Of a DNA stretch of 64,000 nucleotides, positions 1 through 12,300 are shown in pieces. The notes beneath the pieces are model-generated. The model did not search any database. It saw only the letters and a list, made by a program, of their open reading frames with translations, and was not told the origin of the DNA. The position numbers and the translations under genes are program-made. This stretch comes from Sinotaia quadrata (taxonomy: Eukaryota; Mollusca; Gastropoda; Architaenioglossa; Viviparidae), in assembly GCA_028829895.1 (NCBI GenBank), contig CM054177.1, forward strand, positions 28,719,564 to 28,783,563. Direction: 5' to 3'. Positions within the stretch are counted from its first letter, which is position 1; each line of letters opens with the position of its first letter.

Positions 1-1165
1 TACAAAGCAAGAATTTACACTGGATAGAGATGTAACTGTTATTGCTTTTATTTCAAGTGCAATAGTATAAATCAAACAGGGATTATTACAAAGCAAAAAT
101 TTACACTAGGAATGCATTTTTGTATAGCTAAGAAAGTTGAGAATAATACATATGAATAATAATTAACTTAAACTGATTTTAGAACCAACATTTATTTCTT
201 TAAATAAAACATGCAAAATCACTTTATTTGATCAAAAAGGTATATAATAATATGTGGGGTACTAAAATTCCAACATTATAAAAACTGAGAAGTTATGGTA
301 AACTAACAAAAAGAGTTTTTTAAGATTTTCTTTACTTTAAGAAATAAAATAAAAATGGGTAAAGTGTTTTATATGGGTAAAAGCATGAGCTGATTATCAC
401 TGTTTTGTGGCATTAAGGCAAGATTTAAAATTCCATTTCTTTTGTTGAAATGCATCTCATTCACTATTAGCATATGTATCTTTACATTTGCTGAAAGTTT
501 TGAAGTCAACAAGTGTCTTTGAAATTTTTTTATTTGTATCATAATTTCTCATCATCACAAAAATAAAAGATACATTTAAATGCAAAATAATGAAAATATG
601 TACACATAACCAAATGACAATTTACTGAAACAAACAAAATGACAATATAAATATTATTTCATTAAATGTTCTCAAAGAGAGCAGATATTCTGTTTGTAAA
701 TATGAAATGTAATATGTGAGTTGTTTTATTATACAATCTGAAAAAATAATTATGCTTTGTATTGTTACATTTCAACGACTAATAAGAAAACAATTTAACA
801 ACCAATATACAGAGAGATGAGAACACATCATTCCTCAAAGATTTAATTCATTCATACATTAATGACTTGTAAAACAACACAAAACTTCATATGTAATTTA
901 TTCCTTTTTTATAATGCATTCAGAAAAAAATGAATATAAACTTTGTAATAAAGCAAAAACGTACAAATTCTAAATAAAAATAAATTGGTTTTTCAATATT
1001 AACTAACTTCATACACCAAAGTAAATAATCTGAGCAAACAGAATGGCTATAGATTTAATAAATATATAAAATCTCTTGCTCTTTAATTTTTGTTAAGATT
1101 TAACTCTAGTTCTAACTCTTTCCTTAACAGCTATTATTTATAGAGCAGCTTTCTCAATGATGTTC
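1..1165. other. AT-rich non-coding, nothing recognised
   Basis: No conserved frame, RNA gene or repeat recognised. If PPP1R37 continues leftward this is intron. No leucine-rich-repeat exon was found here. Confidence 0.5.
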
Positions 1166-1173
1166 TTTTAGAT

Positions 1174-1384
1174 CAGGGGTGCACAAACTTTTTAGGCCAG
1201 AGGGCCAAATTTCCAATTGATAGTGCTTGGAGGGCCGCCATATGGATGGCTCAGTAGGAAAAACAACACAAATAATAAAATAATGTGCTTTACATTCGTA
1301 ATAATGGTAACATCCAAAAGTCTTCTGGGGGCTGCACCGAGCCCTGTCTCGGGCCGCATGTGGCCCGTGGTTTGTGCACCCCTG
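1174..1384. mobile_element. hAT-type MITE, copy 1
   Basis: A 211-bp element with terminal inverted repeats CAGGGGTGCACAAAC and GTTTGTGCACCCCTG, flanked by near-identical 8-bp target duplications (TTTTAGAT at 1166-1173, ATTTAGAT at 1385-1392). Ends and duplication length fit hAT elements. There is no coding capacity. It is in inverted orientation relative to the copy at 8967. Confidence 0.88.
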
Positions 1385-1633
1385 ATTTAGATCAAATCAG
1401 CTTCTTAATGACCAGTCAATTTGCTCTGATCGGATACCCTATAGACGGGTTTTTATGAAATGAAAGCAAAAATGGATTATCATGTTTGAACTGTTTTATC
1501 ACCCACAAAATGAGTCACAATCAATTTATAATAGTAATAAAAGTTACTCAAAAATTATTTTATCATTCAAAGATCTATTAAAAAGATATCCTGGTTCAAT
1601 AAAATAGAAAACCAATGATACATTTTTTAAAAT

Positions 1634-2411
1634 CTAAAAACTGATAAGAAAGAATAAAAATATATTTTTTTTAAAGTAAAAACCAAATAAAACATATTTG
1701 GAAAATGTATTCACCAAGATAAATTTCGAACTTGCACAAATATGTAGTTTCACAGTCACAGAGCATCCGCACTTTGATACCACGCTTGACTGGTTTTGAT
1801 GGCATGTACTGTAGATATGCAAGACACCAGTAAAATGAATCATTGGTTCATCTATTGTAAAATGATGCCCAGTTTTGAATGTTGCCAGAGTATCCATCAC
1901 TCCTTTCATTTTGTATAAGTGGTGAAAGTTCAGATCTCCTCTGGTTTGCTCTGCCCATCTGTCACTGGCATGAAGATATGAAGTCAGACCAGTAAAACAA
2001 TTTCTGGCAAATATAGATTTTGTGCCAACAAAATGATCTGCAGACCAGTTGAGATCAGTCTCTGATAACTGAGACAGGCCCATCAAAATATTGCATGCAA
2101 TATATGCTTTCATCTCTAATAATGTTGTCTGCTCAAAGTTAATACAAGTATGGGCACCTGGTCGAAATACAGCATATCTGTTAGTGCTTCAGATGAAAAA
2201 AATAATCCACTGCTGTAGTAGTCATAACATCAAATCCATCTGGAAACAGCTCCTGTACTAGTTGAATTGGTGCATGAAGATGTGCAGGCCATTCATTATC
2301 AGTTTGAATAGGCAGGTCTGGATCTACTTCTATGTCGGAGTCTAACTTGCTACCATCACTGTCCTGATTAAAAACAAAATCACTTTCATTCTCACTATCA
2401 TCTGATTTCAA
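1634..2411 (-). pseudogene. piggyBac transposase relic
   Basis: Two adjoining minus-strand frames resemble piggyBac (DDE_Tnp_1_7) transposases. The first (2181-2411) is acidic with ELFPDGFD. The second (about 1634-2155) reads PGAHTCINFEQTTLLEMKAY, then IACNILMGL, HLYK and TIDEPMIHFTG. The last motif holds the first catalytic aspartate of the family. A frameshift near 2170 and loss of the C-terminal half make it non-functional. No terminal repeats were found around it. Confidence 0.75.
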
Positions 2412-2744
2412 ATCATAATCTGCCTACATCTGAAACCCATAAAATGATCTTCTTCACTGGATTGAAGAAAAATCGAAAGAACTGAACACTTAACATTGCT
2501 TGACTCAGAACTGCTATGACATGTGCCTGCCATCTTCTGAATAGCACAAGGGGTAAATGAGGCCTGTGTGGGTAAAAATGTTTTTTCAATTTTAAAAAAA
2601 AATAAGCAATGACATCATAAACTGACTTGAAAATGAATGAAGTTCCAATTGGCCTCAAAATTAGCCTCAATTTAGTGTTATGTAAAAAGAAAAGTCTGCT
2701 TCTGAACATAGATATGCTTAGACAAGCTTACAGAATCATAGAGA

Positions 2745-2862
2745 AAATAGTGTGGAAAAAGGCTATCTACAGAGCAGTGCGGAAAAAGGTGCTTAAGTAA
2801 TCTACAGAACAGTGCGGAAAAAGTCACTTATGTAATCTACAGAGGAGTGCAGAAAAAGGGAG
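2745..2862. repeat. Minisatellite, three units of about 43 bp
   Basis: Repeats of ATCTACAGAGCAGTGCGGAA followed by AAAGG. It lies in PPP1R37 intron DNA. Confidence 0.8.
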
Positions 2863-5800
2863 TGGTTTAATGAGTTTTATTCACAATGATGTTTAGAGTG
2901 AAATTTTATATATATATATCAATAGAATATAAGTGTTCTCTGATTGTACTATATTTTGACATTTTTGCAGGATTTTGATGATGTCCTGGTGATAAATAAT
3001 TTGTTCTTGATTTTTTCTTTTTCTGAAAAGCCACTTCTAAAATTGTCTTTTGTTTCTAGTATCCTTGCTCATTCAGCTTCTGGTTCAAATGCAGCCACGT
3101 TAAACAAATAAGAAGACTTTAAAAAAAATGTCATAATAAACAAAAGAATTGTGCAAAATAAAGGAATAACAAAGAAAATGATCAAAGTTATGAAGTTGTG
3201 TGTCACATGGCTTAACATTTTTTTTAAAACACAAAGAAGCCTCCAGCAATCCAAACTGTCTCAATAATACCAAAGATCTTTATAAGTACTTTAAAATGTT
3301 AAATAAACAAAGGAATTAAACAAAAGAATGAAATAATAAAAAAAAAATAATCATCAAAACTAGGAATAAAATTCTGTCACAAAACTGGAAGTTTCATAAA
3401 ACACAATGGAGCTGGTTTAGTTATAACAACAATTTTTCTTCTAGAATATCAAAGTATACAAAATTAAACATTTTTAAAATGTGCCAAGCTAACAAATTAA
3501 AAATACATGATGGTCTTTTTATAAGAAAAAGTACATTTTCTATCACAACCCTCCCCCAAAAAAATATCACTGTTGTGATTTCCAAGGTTTTTTGCACAAG
3601 CTCTCTTAGACTGAATTGTGAAGCTATTCTGAATCAATATTATCATCTCAAAACAAAGTGGAGATATTTTTTGGTTGAGAATTTCAAATGGATTGTAACA
3701 TATTCAACTTGGTTCGTATGCACAGTAAATGCAACAGGTGATGTGGCGGACTAAATTTGCCTATCCCTATTTCTAAACTTAATTGTTGTATTGTCTAAGT
3801 GACCCGACCTTGGGCACTACTTCTGATGGTATTTTTGTAAGTGTTGGAGTAAACACACAAGTTGAGAATATGCTAGAAATTGATGGTATAATGCAAACCA
3901 GTTCCAACTAGAAGAGTAGATTTCATTATCCAATGGTTAAGAGTTAATGAGGACCAGCCAATGGGCTGAGATCAAAAGATTACATGCTATAGAGAATTCT
4001 ATTGTCTGATCACTTGAATTTTTTGTGGCAAGAAGTCCAGTCATGAAAGGTGGCCATTAGCTTAATGGTAGTTAACTGACTGATTGAGAGAGAATGGAAG
4101 GCATTTTGCTACTGATGTGTTATACTTGCATTTTACGTAGAGATGCATTCTGGTACAAGAAAGTTACTGAAAAATTGCTATAACTGTTGTTCTGCTTGAA
4201 GGAGCTGCTATGGTGAATGAGCACCCAGGTTAGCTTTGAGAGAATATCACGAATCTGTTTTTACATGAGGTGATATACACATGGAATTGAGGTGGACAAT
4301 AAACTTGTGACTTTGATAAGAAAAGCACGCAAAAAGGACATTGCAGCCTCCTCTATACAAAGTTATATAGAAGCTATTATCACTTATCTCTAATAATACC
4401 ATTTCTGTTCTCTGATATCCTGTGATTTGTACTGACACTATTGTTGAATTGTATTTAGGATATAAGACTGTATAAATATAAAAATTATTTTAACATGGTT
4501 TCATGGAAATATTGATGTCAAGTAAATCCTTTTTCATTGTATTTGTCATATGTATATTTGATTGTTGATTTAATAAATTTATTGACCTTCTTACAAATAC
4601 TGATAACTTATGTTGTAGAAGAAAGTAGGTGGATGGGGGCTCGCTAAATATAGATTAAAGAGGGATTTGTCTTCTCCTCTAATAAGAGGTTTCCACCTAC
4701 AGAAATATTGTGTGACAGTAAATGTTTGTCTTTAATGCTGTGGAAGAGAGAAAACGTTTAGAGCACCCGCATATCAGCTAAGTGGGAGAGACAAGTGGTA
4801 TCTGCTGGAGAATTATTAATAACATAAATTAAGATTCTCATCACTTGTAAATATGGATGATTAATTAATTAATAATATCATCACCACTAACTAGGTGGCA
4901 TTGGCGTCAAAGGTACTGATGTCATTCAATAATTACTACATGTTTCCAAAGAATCTTGTTTGTTTCAATTTGAACATCTAAAATAACAGTCATGATTTTA
5001 ATTTAGATATTTAAATTTACTATTTTCTACATCTCATCTGTTGTTTCTAAACAAAATTTGCAAGATCCCAAATTATCATGAAAGTATTTGAACTTTCGAT
5101 CAAATTAGACACCAACTGAGTTTGAGTCATGTGCATGATAAAACTTCATAAATCATATCTATCCATTATGACCAGTGAAAGTGTTATGGCATTACTTATT
5201 TATCTGTATATAGTATTAATTTTCAATTATATCATAACACTTTTGCCTCACTTTTCAGACAAAACTTGGTAGTTGTTTTTTTAAAAGTTAGTGTGTTAAA
5301 ATAACAATCAAACAACAAACATTATGATTTTATAGCTAAATGACTGCATACTTCAATTAGTAATTTTGATTAATAATAACTTCAATGATACTTTACCAGA
5401 TGCTTTGATACATCTCTTTCCATTGAAACAGGGGTGACCACCTGTTTTGTTTCTACCATATATATATATAAATATATATAATAATTAAAACCAAATAATT
5501 TATTTTAGACATACCTTTAACCACAAATTTTTCTTCTCTTTTTCCATTGCATAAAAAAGTCTGCTCAGAAAATAAAAATACACAGTCATAAAAATATCTC
5601 ATCATATATTTATGGCAGAGTCAATTTAATTTTAATTTAAATTAAATTATAAATCATAATATGTTAACAAAGATAGCTAGGTTCCTTCCAGTTCCATATG
5701 GTCTATCACAATATTTTGCTGCTCTGAAAAGATTATGTCTGATTAAAAGTAGTTAAGTAGTTATTTAACATTAACATAGGAGAAAAGCATATTTTGCAAT

Positions 5801-6236
5801 AATCTGAAATGCAGTAACTAGGGACTATAGTTACAAAAGTAAGGCAGGGTTTCTGTAATCTTTAAAAATAACCCTGGGATTATTACCTGGGATTTCTGTA
5901 GTTGCTAAATATTTTTGAATATTCTGACCCTAATCAGACATATGGAGCAGAAAGGGTACCCAGATGCCATTTTCAAGAGTTATCAAGAACACTAATAACA
6001 TGGAAAATAACAGCTACAAAAGACATACAAATATTACAAACATCACTTTTCCAGACTTAAAAACTTTGTGCATGATGCAGATACCCTGATATGTGTTATA
6101 TGGAAATCATAATATACACATGTTTAGGTTTTATATTATACTCTTTCCTAAACATTACATGCCTATAACAATGTTATAAGATTTCTAATGTGGAAAAAAA
6201 TTCTGCTAAAAAGTATGGAAATGGAAAGCTGCTAAT

Positions 6237-6237
<1 letters not shown>
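2863..6237. other. Non-coding, probable PPP1R37 intron
   Basis: AT-rich, with scattered short frames lacking any family resemblance and a short (AT)n near 5457-5480. Nothing else supported. Confidence 0.5.

Positions 6238-6274
<37 letters not shown>
6238..6274. repeat. (TAA)n microsatellite at the LINE 5' junction
   Basis: Twelve TAA units directly before the truncated LINE sequence. Confidence 0.95.
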
Positions 6275-6275
<1 letters not shown>

Positions 6276-7036
6276 TGCCTATCAACTACATGGAAGTTAC
6301 TATCAGGAATTATAGCTGACAAAATCATGACTCACCTTGAAACAAACAAACTTCTAACCAGACAACAAAAGGGTGCTAGGTCAGGCAGCAGGAGAACAAA
6401 GGACCAATTGGCAATTGATAAGGCAATAGTTACTGACAGCAAGAAACGAAGAACAAATCTTGCAATGGCATGGATTGAATACCAAAAGGCCTATGACTCA
6501 GTTTCATTCATGGATGCATGAAACAATAAAAATGTACAAAATCGTGCCATCAGTAAAGAACCTAAATCAGGAATCAATGAAAATCTGGAAAACCACCCTC
6601 ACATGCAACAACACATAGAAATTGCAGATATAACAATAAACTGTGGAATTTTTCAAGGTGATGCCCTATCACCATTTCTGTTTTGCATTGCCCTAAATCC
6701 TCTCATTCATATCATCCAGAAAACAGGATTAGGATACAAGATGAGAGCAGGACAGGTTATCAGCCATATACAGTACATGGATGAACTCAAGCTGTACAGT
6801 AAAAATGAACATGACATCACATCGCTGAACAATACTGTCAAGATCTGTAGTGAGGACATTAACATGAAATTCAGCCTTGAGAAATGTGGGAGAATTACCA
6901 TCCAGAAAGGCAGGGTCAAAACAACAAAGGGTCTGCAATTCAACATAAGAAAAATCAATGATGTTACAATGGAAAAAGGATATAAAAACCTGGGGATACT
7001 ACAACACCAAGAAAATGTGCAGAGTGAAGTCAAAAG
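6275..7036 (+). pseudogene. LINE reverse transcriptase fragment (5' truncated, frameshifted)
   Basis: Plus-strand non-LTR retrotransposon reverse transcriptase. Readable pieces are [72 protein letters not shown] and YMDELKLYS, the YxDD active site with E in the last position. At least two frameshifts lie near 6510 and 6615. It begins directly after a (TAA)n tract and is cut at 7036 by piggyBac-derived DNA. The motif style (KGxRxGSRxTKDQLxID) is that of an R2/R4-like or related clade; the clade is uncertain. Confidence 0.85.
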
Positions 7037-7500
7037 TTAACCCTTTGAACCTGGTTCACCGGTACGTAAAAACCTATAACCCTGGCTCCCTGAGCAAAAA
7101 AAACGTAAATTTTCTAAAATTATATTTTATTAATTTTCTACATGAAATCAGTTAAAGTGTTGTGCCTGAAACACTTTAACGCCAAAATTTCTTCTTGGAA
7201 TGATAATCTGACCAACAGTGGCTGTGAGTTTGAATGCACAGGTAGGCCTACTCTTTACATGCAGAACATTGAAAGACAGTTTTATATGTGGGTTCACCAT
7301 TTTCGGTAAAGACGGATTTATCTGTGCAAACGTTTTACTCACCGATTCATTAGCACTACTGCTAGAACTATCATTGTCATTTCTACTAAATGAAGTTCTT
7401 CACTATCACTATCTATAATCATTGCAAGGGCTTCTGCTGCAACATAACGATCTTTCTTACGACATGCCATCGCCATATTTAGCCTTGAACTAAAACGTAA
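7037..7500 (-). mobile_element. piggyBac-derived element nested in the LINE
   Basis: Starts at a TTAA target (7037-7040) with CCCTTTGAACC, and over its first 230 bp matches the element at 50302-50734. On the minus strand, 7339-7476 encodes a piggyBac-like N-terminus, MAMACRKKDRYVAAEALAMI followed by IDSDSEELH, then stops. This looks like an internally deleted relative of the autonomous parent. The right terminal repeat is lost or diverged, so the end near 7500 is approximate. Confidence 0.65.
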
Positions 7501-7593
7501 AAAAAACCCCAAAGAAGCAGTCACCAAAACATAAGTCAAAATACTGTAGGACTTTGACATAAGAACAGATCAAGTGATTCCAGCATGAAGATG

Positions 7594-7984
7594 AGACATT
7601 GTAGTTCTCAATAAGTCCAACAGAACAGCAACAAACATTGATGTTGCTGTTCCAAGTGATAGAAACATAAAAACAAAAGAAAGAGAAAAAATAGAAAAAT
7701 ACTAATACCTCAGAAATCCGGAGACTATGGAATGTAAAAGTAGAAGTGGATAGGAGCCCTGGGGAACAACATCTGAGTTGGAAGGCTGTCTGAATAAAGT
7801 CTCTGAAAACCACAGACTTGCCCCACTACTAAAAACAGCACTCCTCGGAAGTGCCAACATCCTCCATAAAACCTTGGATCTCTCATTAATCTTGATTCTG
7901 AGACCGTGGTTCACAACCGACAGTCAAACAGAAGTCATGGAAAGAGGCTGAATAATAATAATGATGATGATGATGATGATGATT
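7594..7984 (+). pseudogene. 3' end of the same LINE, with AAT/GAT tail
   Basis: Downstream of the inserted DNA the LINE resumes: DIVVLNKSNRTATNIDVAVP and KTKEREKIEKY, then ENHRLAPLLKTALLGSANIL, ending at the stop in AGAGGCTGA. This is followed by (AAT)4(GAT)7 at about 7951-7983, the family's short-repeat tail. Frameshifts and stops are present. The stretch between the two LINE parts is missing about the thumb region, so part was deleted. Confidence 0.75.
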
Positions 7985-8966
7985 TAATCTAAAAAATACA
8001 AGTACTTTATACTACTAAACAAACATACCATGAGACACAACCAAATAAACATAAAATGTAGAGTTGCACACATAAAGTAATACAAACATTAATAATAATA
8101 ATTTGTATACAGTACTTAATAATAAAACTTATATCTTGCAAAGAAACATACAATAATAAACACTAAACATAACTTTAAAATAAACACTTAAGAAATCGCA
8201 TAATTACATATATATTATACAACACTCAGACTAGAGACTAATCAGAAACAAAGACAAATAAAGGTTATGAAAGCAAAGGCTGGTCTTGTATGTGAAAAAG
8301 ATATGTTTTAAGAGTTATGTTAAAGCTGCTATGAGCAACTACACAGCTCTACAGGCACTTTCTTTCACTTTCAGGTTCAAGGCCCTTTATGTGATAAAGA
8401 ACAGGCACATTCAGGATTTGAGTATAAAAAGAACAGAATAAAATCACTGTTACAGTATAAGAAGACAAACAATATAATTCCAAACAACATTCCCATAGAT
8501 CTAAAACTAACAACTTCCACCATAAGCATATATTTATCACCACATGTTGTAAAATAAAAAATAAATTAAAATAAACAGATTAACAAAAGAAAACAAAACT
8601 CTAAATGAGTAGAACCCAAAATAAAGTAGTGAAAATAATTATTAATTCAGTAAATGCTGAAATAAAGCTGACTAAGGTGTGATATTTAAAAAAAAAAAAA
8701 TCATTTGCCAAATGCCATGCATCAAATAGATAAACTAAACTATATGCATTTAGAACCATATTGCTATAAATCTTGTATTTAGTGCAAATTTGTAAAATAA
8801 AATTATTACATAATATGTATATATATATAAAATAAAGCAAGTGCACATACATACATACATAAGCACAAATGCTAAAATAAATAACATGGGTAAAAAATTA
8901 ACAAATAAATATATATAGTATTAGTAAAATAGTACATATAAAGCAAACACACGTGCACACCTACAG

Positions 8967-9146
8967 CAGGGGTGCACAAACCGCAGCCCGAGACAGGGCT
9001 CTGTGCGGCCCCTAGAGGACTTTATTTCATTATTTGTGTTGTGTTTTTTTCTACTGAGCAATTCATGGTGCAATCTGACTTGTGGCCCTCCACGCACTAT
9101 CAATTGGAAATTTGGCCCTCTGACCTAAAAAGTTTGTGCACCCCTG
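8967..9146. mobile_element. hAT-type MITE, copy 2
   Basis: A 180-bp element of the same family as 1174-1384, with ends CAGGGGTGCACAAAC and GTTTGTGCACCCCTG and target duplications ACCTACAG and ACATACAG (7 of 8). The internal GCCCGAGACAGGGCT and GGCCCTC blocks match copy 1 on the other strand. Confidence 0.88.
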
Positions 9147-9276
9147 ACATACAGGATTATGAGGCAAACAAATGTTACTATGAATATATTATATATACAC
9201 AAAACAGCATATAAACATAAATTAGATTTGACTGATAAACAAGAAAAACAATAAGTTATAGCACAGATTATCTGAC

Positions 9277-9374
9277 CTCAATTTGTTGAAGAACCTTGCT
9301 CAGTGGTTTTGTACCATGCTTTTCACAACTTGTTTTATAAGCAGAAATGAGATCTTGAACTGTCCAAGGTGGAG
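9277..9374 (-). CDS. PPP1R37: PPP1R37 coding exon 2
   Basis: A 98-bp exon between a TTTTATTCAG acceptor and a GTCAGA donor. With the one base carried from exon 1 it gives 33 codons (APPWTVQDLISAYKTS and on to KVLQQIE) and ends in phase 0. The block matches the vertebrate segment that precedes the leucine-rich repeats. It is too short to stand out as an open frame and was found by extending the family match. Confidence 0.85.
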
Positions 9375-12300
9375 CTGAATAAAACATAATACTAATAATA
9401 ATTAATACAAACAAACAATTCAAAATAGGGCATTTTTTAAAAATCATTAAAAATGAACATCATTACAATAAATTGCTTAAAAATCATTCTAACATACATT
9501 TGAAGGTTCTGATTCATTTCTAACGGTACAGCAAGATTTAAGGATAAGCCCTAAAAACTGAAACATTTCACCTAGTCTGTATTATGCCATTGTTTTGATA
9601 CCATCCCATGCTACAATATGGGACATGTGTACATGACCGGTTGCCACTTGACCCAGAAAAGATATCTAGTTAATAAAAAGAACAATTATAATGTTATCTA
9701 GGAACCAGGTTTACTTTATAAAAAGGCCAATTATAATGCTGTTTAGGGACTACGTCTAGTTTATAAAAAGGCCAAATATTATGCTGTTTAGGGACCACGT
9801 CTAGTTTATAAAAAGGCCAATTATAATGCTGTTTAGGGACCAGGACTAGTTTATAAAAGGACAACTGTCTAGGGACCAGGTCTAGTTCCAAACATGGACA
9901 ACTATAACAAGTTTAAGGACCATTTTTTTCAAATGATAAAATTCTGTCAATAAAAGAAATGCTGTTAGAAAAAATATTAAAAATTATAAATATAAATTAT
10001 TAATAGTATTATAATAACATTGCTACAAAGCTATGAATATTTTCTGAAGTCAAACATATACACACAGGGGCTATCCATAAAGAATGAAGTGTTACACTTT
10101 TGAGGATATTTTATTTAACCTCCTTCCCACACACACATAAAACCCTGATAACAGTATGCTACATATTTGCAAACATGCTATTTTTCATTTGTTTATTATT
10201 CAGCTGAAGAAAACAAGTTTAACTCATTCTCCAGTCATGTTTATTGCTATTTAAAACAAATTAAATACTAACGAGAACTTGAAACTTCTACAATGTGTGA
10301 TCTCATTTTATAACAGTTTATAATAAATGGGCCTCTGTTAGAGCCATTTTAAACCAATCCCAAATATCATTTTGTTCTAGCAGTTTAATCAATAATTATA
10401 AATGATTAAATTATTCAGAACTGGTGATAAAAGTATCATTCACAGCTTACCATATGCTTTTATTATTAACACTTGATTCTGTAAATGTAGCACTAATACC
10501 AATATGTAAGAATGTTTGGAAAGTATTCTGTTACTATTATCTCCATACATGAGCACGTTATAAGTTTTGTAAGTTACACATATAAATTTACAAATGGGTC
10601 TTAGTGGTAATAGTGCTGATGATCAGGTTCCAAGATTACGAAACATTCTTAAAATAGTAAATACTGGTGCTGATTAGCTGCTTGTAAAATAAAGCAAACA
10701 TAGTAAAAGACTAAAAATAATTTAATGTCAATTTTGTTTTCCCTTTTTCCTTCCCTCCTGGCTTGAAACAGTGTAGGTATAGCCCTTATCCTAATTCAAA
10801 GGTTTTTAAGACAGAAGAAATTATATGAGTAGTGTACTAGTCTCTGTGCAGAGAAACTATAAATAATAATATTTATCTCTGAGTCTGACACATTCAAGTG
10901 GTTCTGAACATATAACAAATCACAAATTATGACAAAGAAGTTTAAGTCCGACTGCTAACTATACTGACTGTATAACCCCAAAATTAACAACGGTAAATTC
11001 ATGGCCAGCTATTCCCATTTCTATGAAAGAACAATAATTCTTTTAAAATTGCAATCCCATATATAATAATTAAAATAATCAAGTCTATTTATAATATATT
11101 ATTATATATATAATAATACTTTCAATTAAAAAAAGCCTTAAAACTTAAAAATATAAACTACAAAACCAACAAACCCAAACAATATCTTTATGTAGTGATT
11201 GCTTAAAGTTATTTTGGTCAGTGTCTCAGATGATCTTTTTAAAAAGTTTTTAAAATGGATGTCAAATGAAACAAAGAAAACAATAAAAATCACAGCATGA
11301 CTTGTGACCACTTAACAAGTGAAGCATTGTACTAAACAGGAAATGTGGCATATAAACTAAAGTCTCCAACATACTATATAGAATACAAATGAGATTATTA
11401 TTATTCAGTATTCACTTATGATTAAAGAAACTGTGGATGAAATAAAATATGTGGGATGAAAAGGATTTGGTTTTATTTTTTAAATGTCACCAACAAAAGG
11501 ATACAATTAACTTTCTTCTTTATGAATCTTTTAATAGTTTTAATACTTTTAATTAAATGATTCAATGAATACTATTTGAAGGCATAAATATTTAGCATAT
11601 TTTATTTTTAAATTAGTCATAGTGGATGTATGTGTGTATATGTTTGTCTGCAGGGCTGTTGAGAGCTTTGTGAACTCTGGTGATGAATTCTTTGGCAGGC
11701 TATAACTTTTGAAAAAGTTCATTAACTTGCAATAATGATTGTACTATTAAAGAGGAAAAAAAGTATTTTCTGCCTTGGTGAAGGGCCCTTGATACTGTGG
11801 ATTCTGAGAATTCATTTCCACCAGATCCACCTACCCCTCTCATCTTTGATGTGATTCCAAATATTCATTTTTTTTTAAATAAGAAAGAACAAAACATTAG
11901 CATTGAATATGAATAATTTATTTAAATTAAATTTATTTAATTTAAATTACCATAATTTATTTGTCTTAAAATAGTCATAAAGTTAATTAGCAGGCATTAA
12001 AAGATTCAGGAATACTTTGTACTAGCCCTATTGCTACTCTACTAGAATGTATATTAGAATTAATGTTACTTTTGATATAAAGAAATTATCTGTGCCAATG
12101 AATACTATAACAGGAAGTATGGTGAACAGTTAAGAACTAAGTCAAAATATTGGTCCCATTTTTGGATAAATTTAAGAAAGAAATGGCAATTATTAAAATT
12201 ATAATTTGAAAAGTAGCAGCTGGAAAGAAACAGTTCAATTTGATTAAAGACACTTCAACAGTTTGCTAATCTTAAAATACTTTAGACTTAAATGGGTTAA

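Noticed and set aside
2413..2709. A 98-codon minus-strand frame next to the piggyBac relic.
   Set aside because: No similarity to piggyBac or other families that I can see; probably 5' non-coding DNA of the relic or chance.
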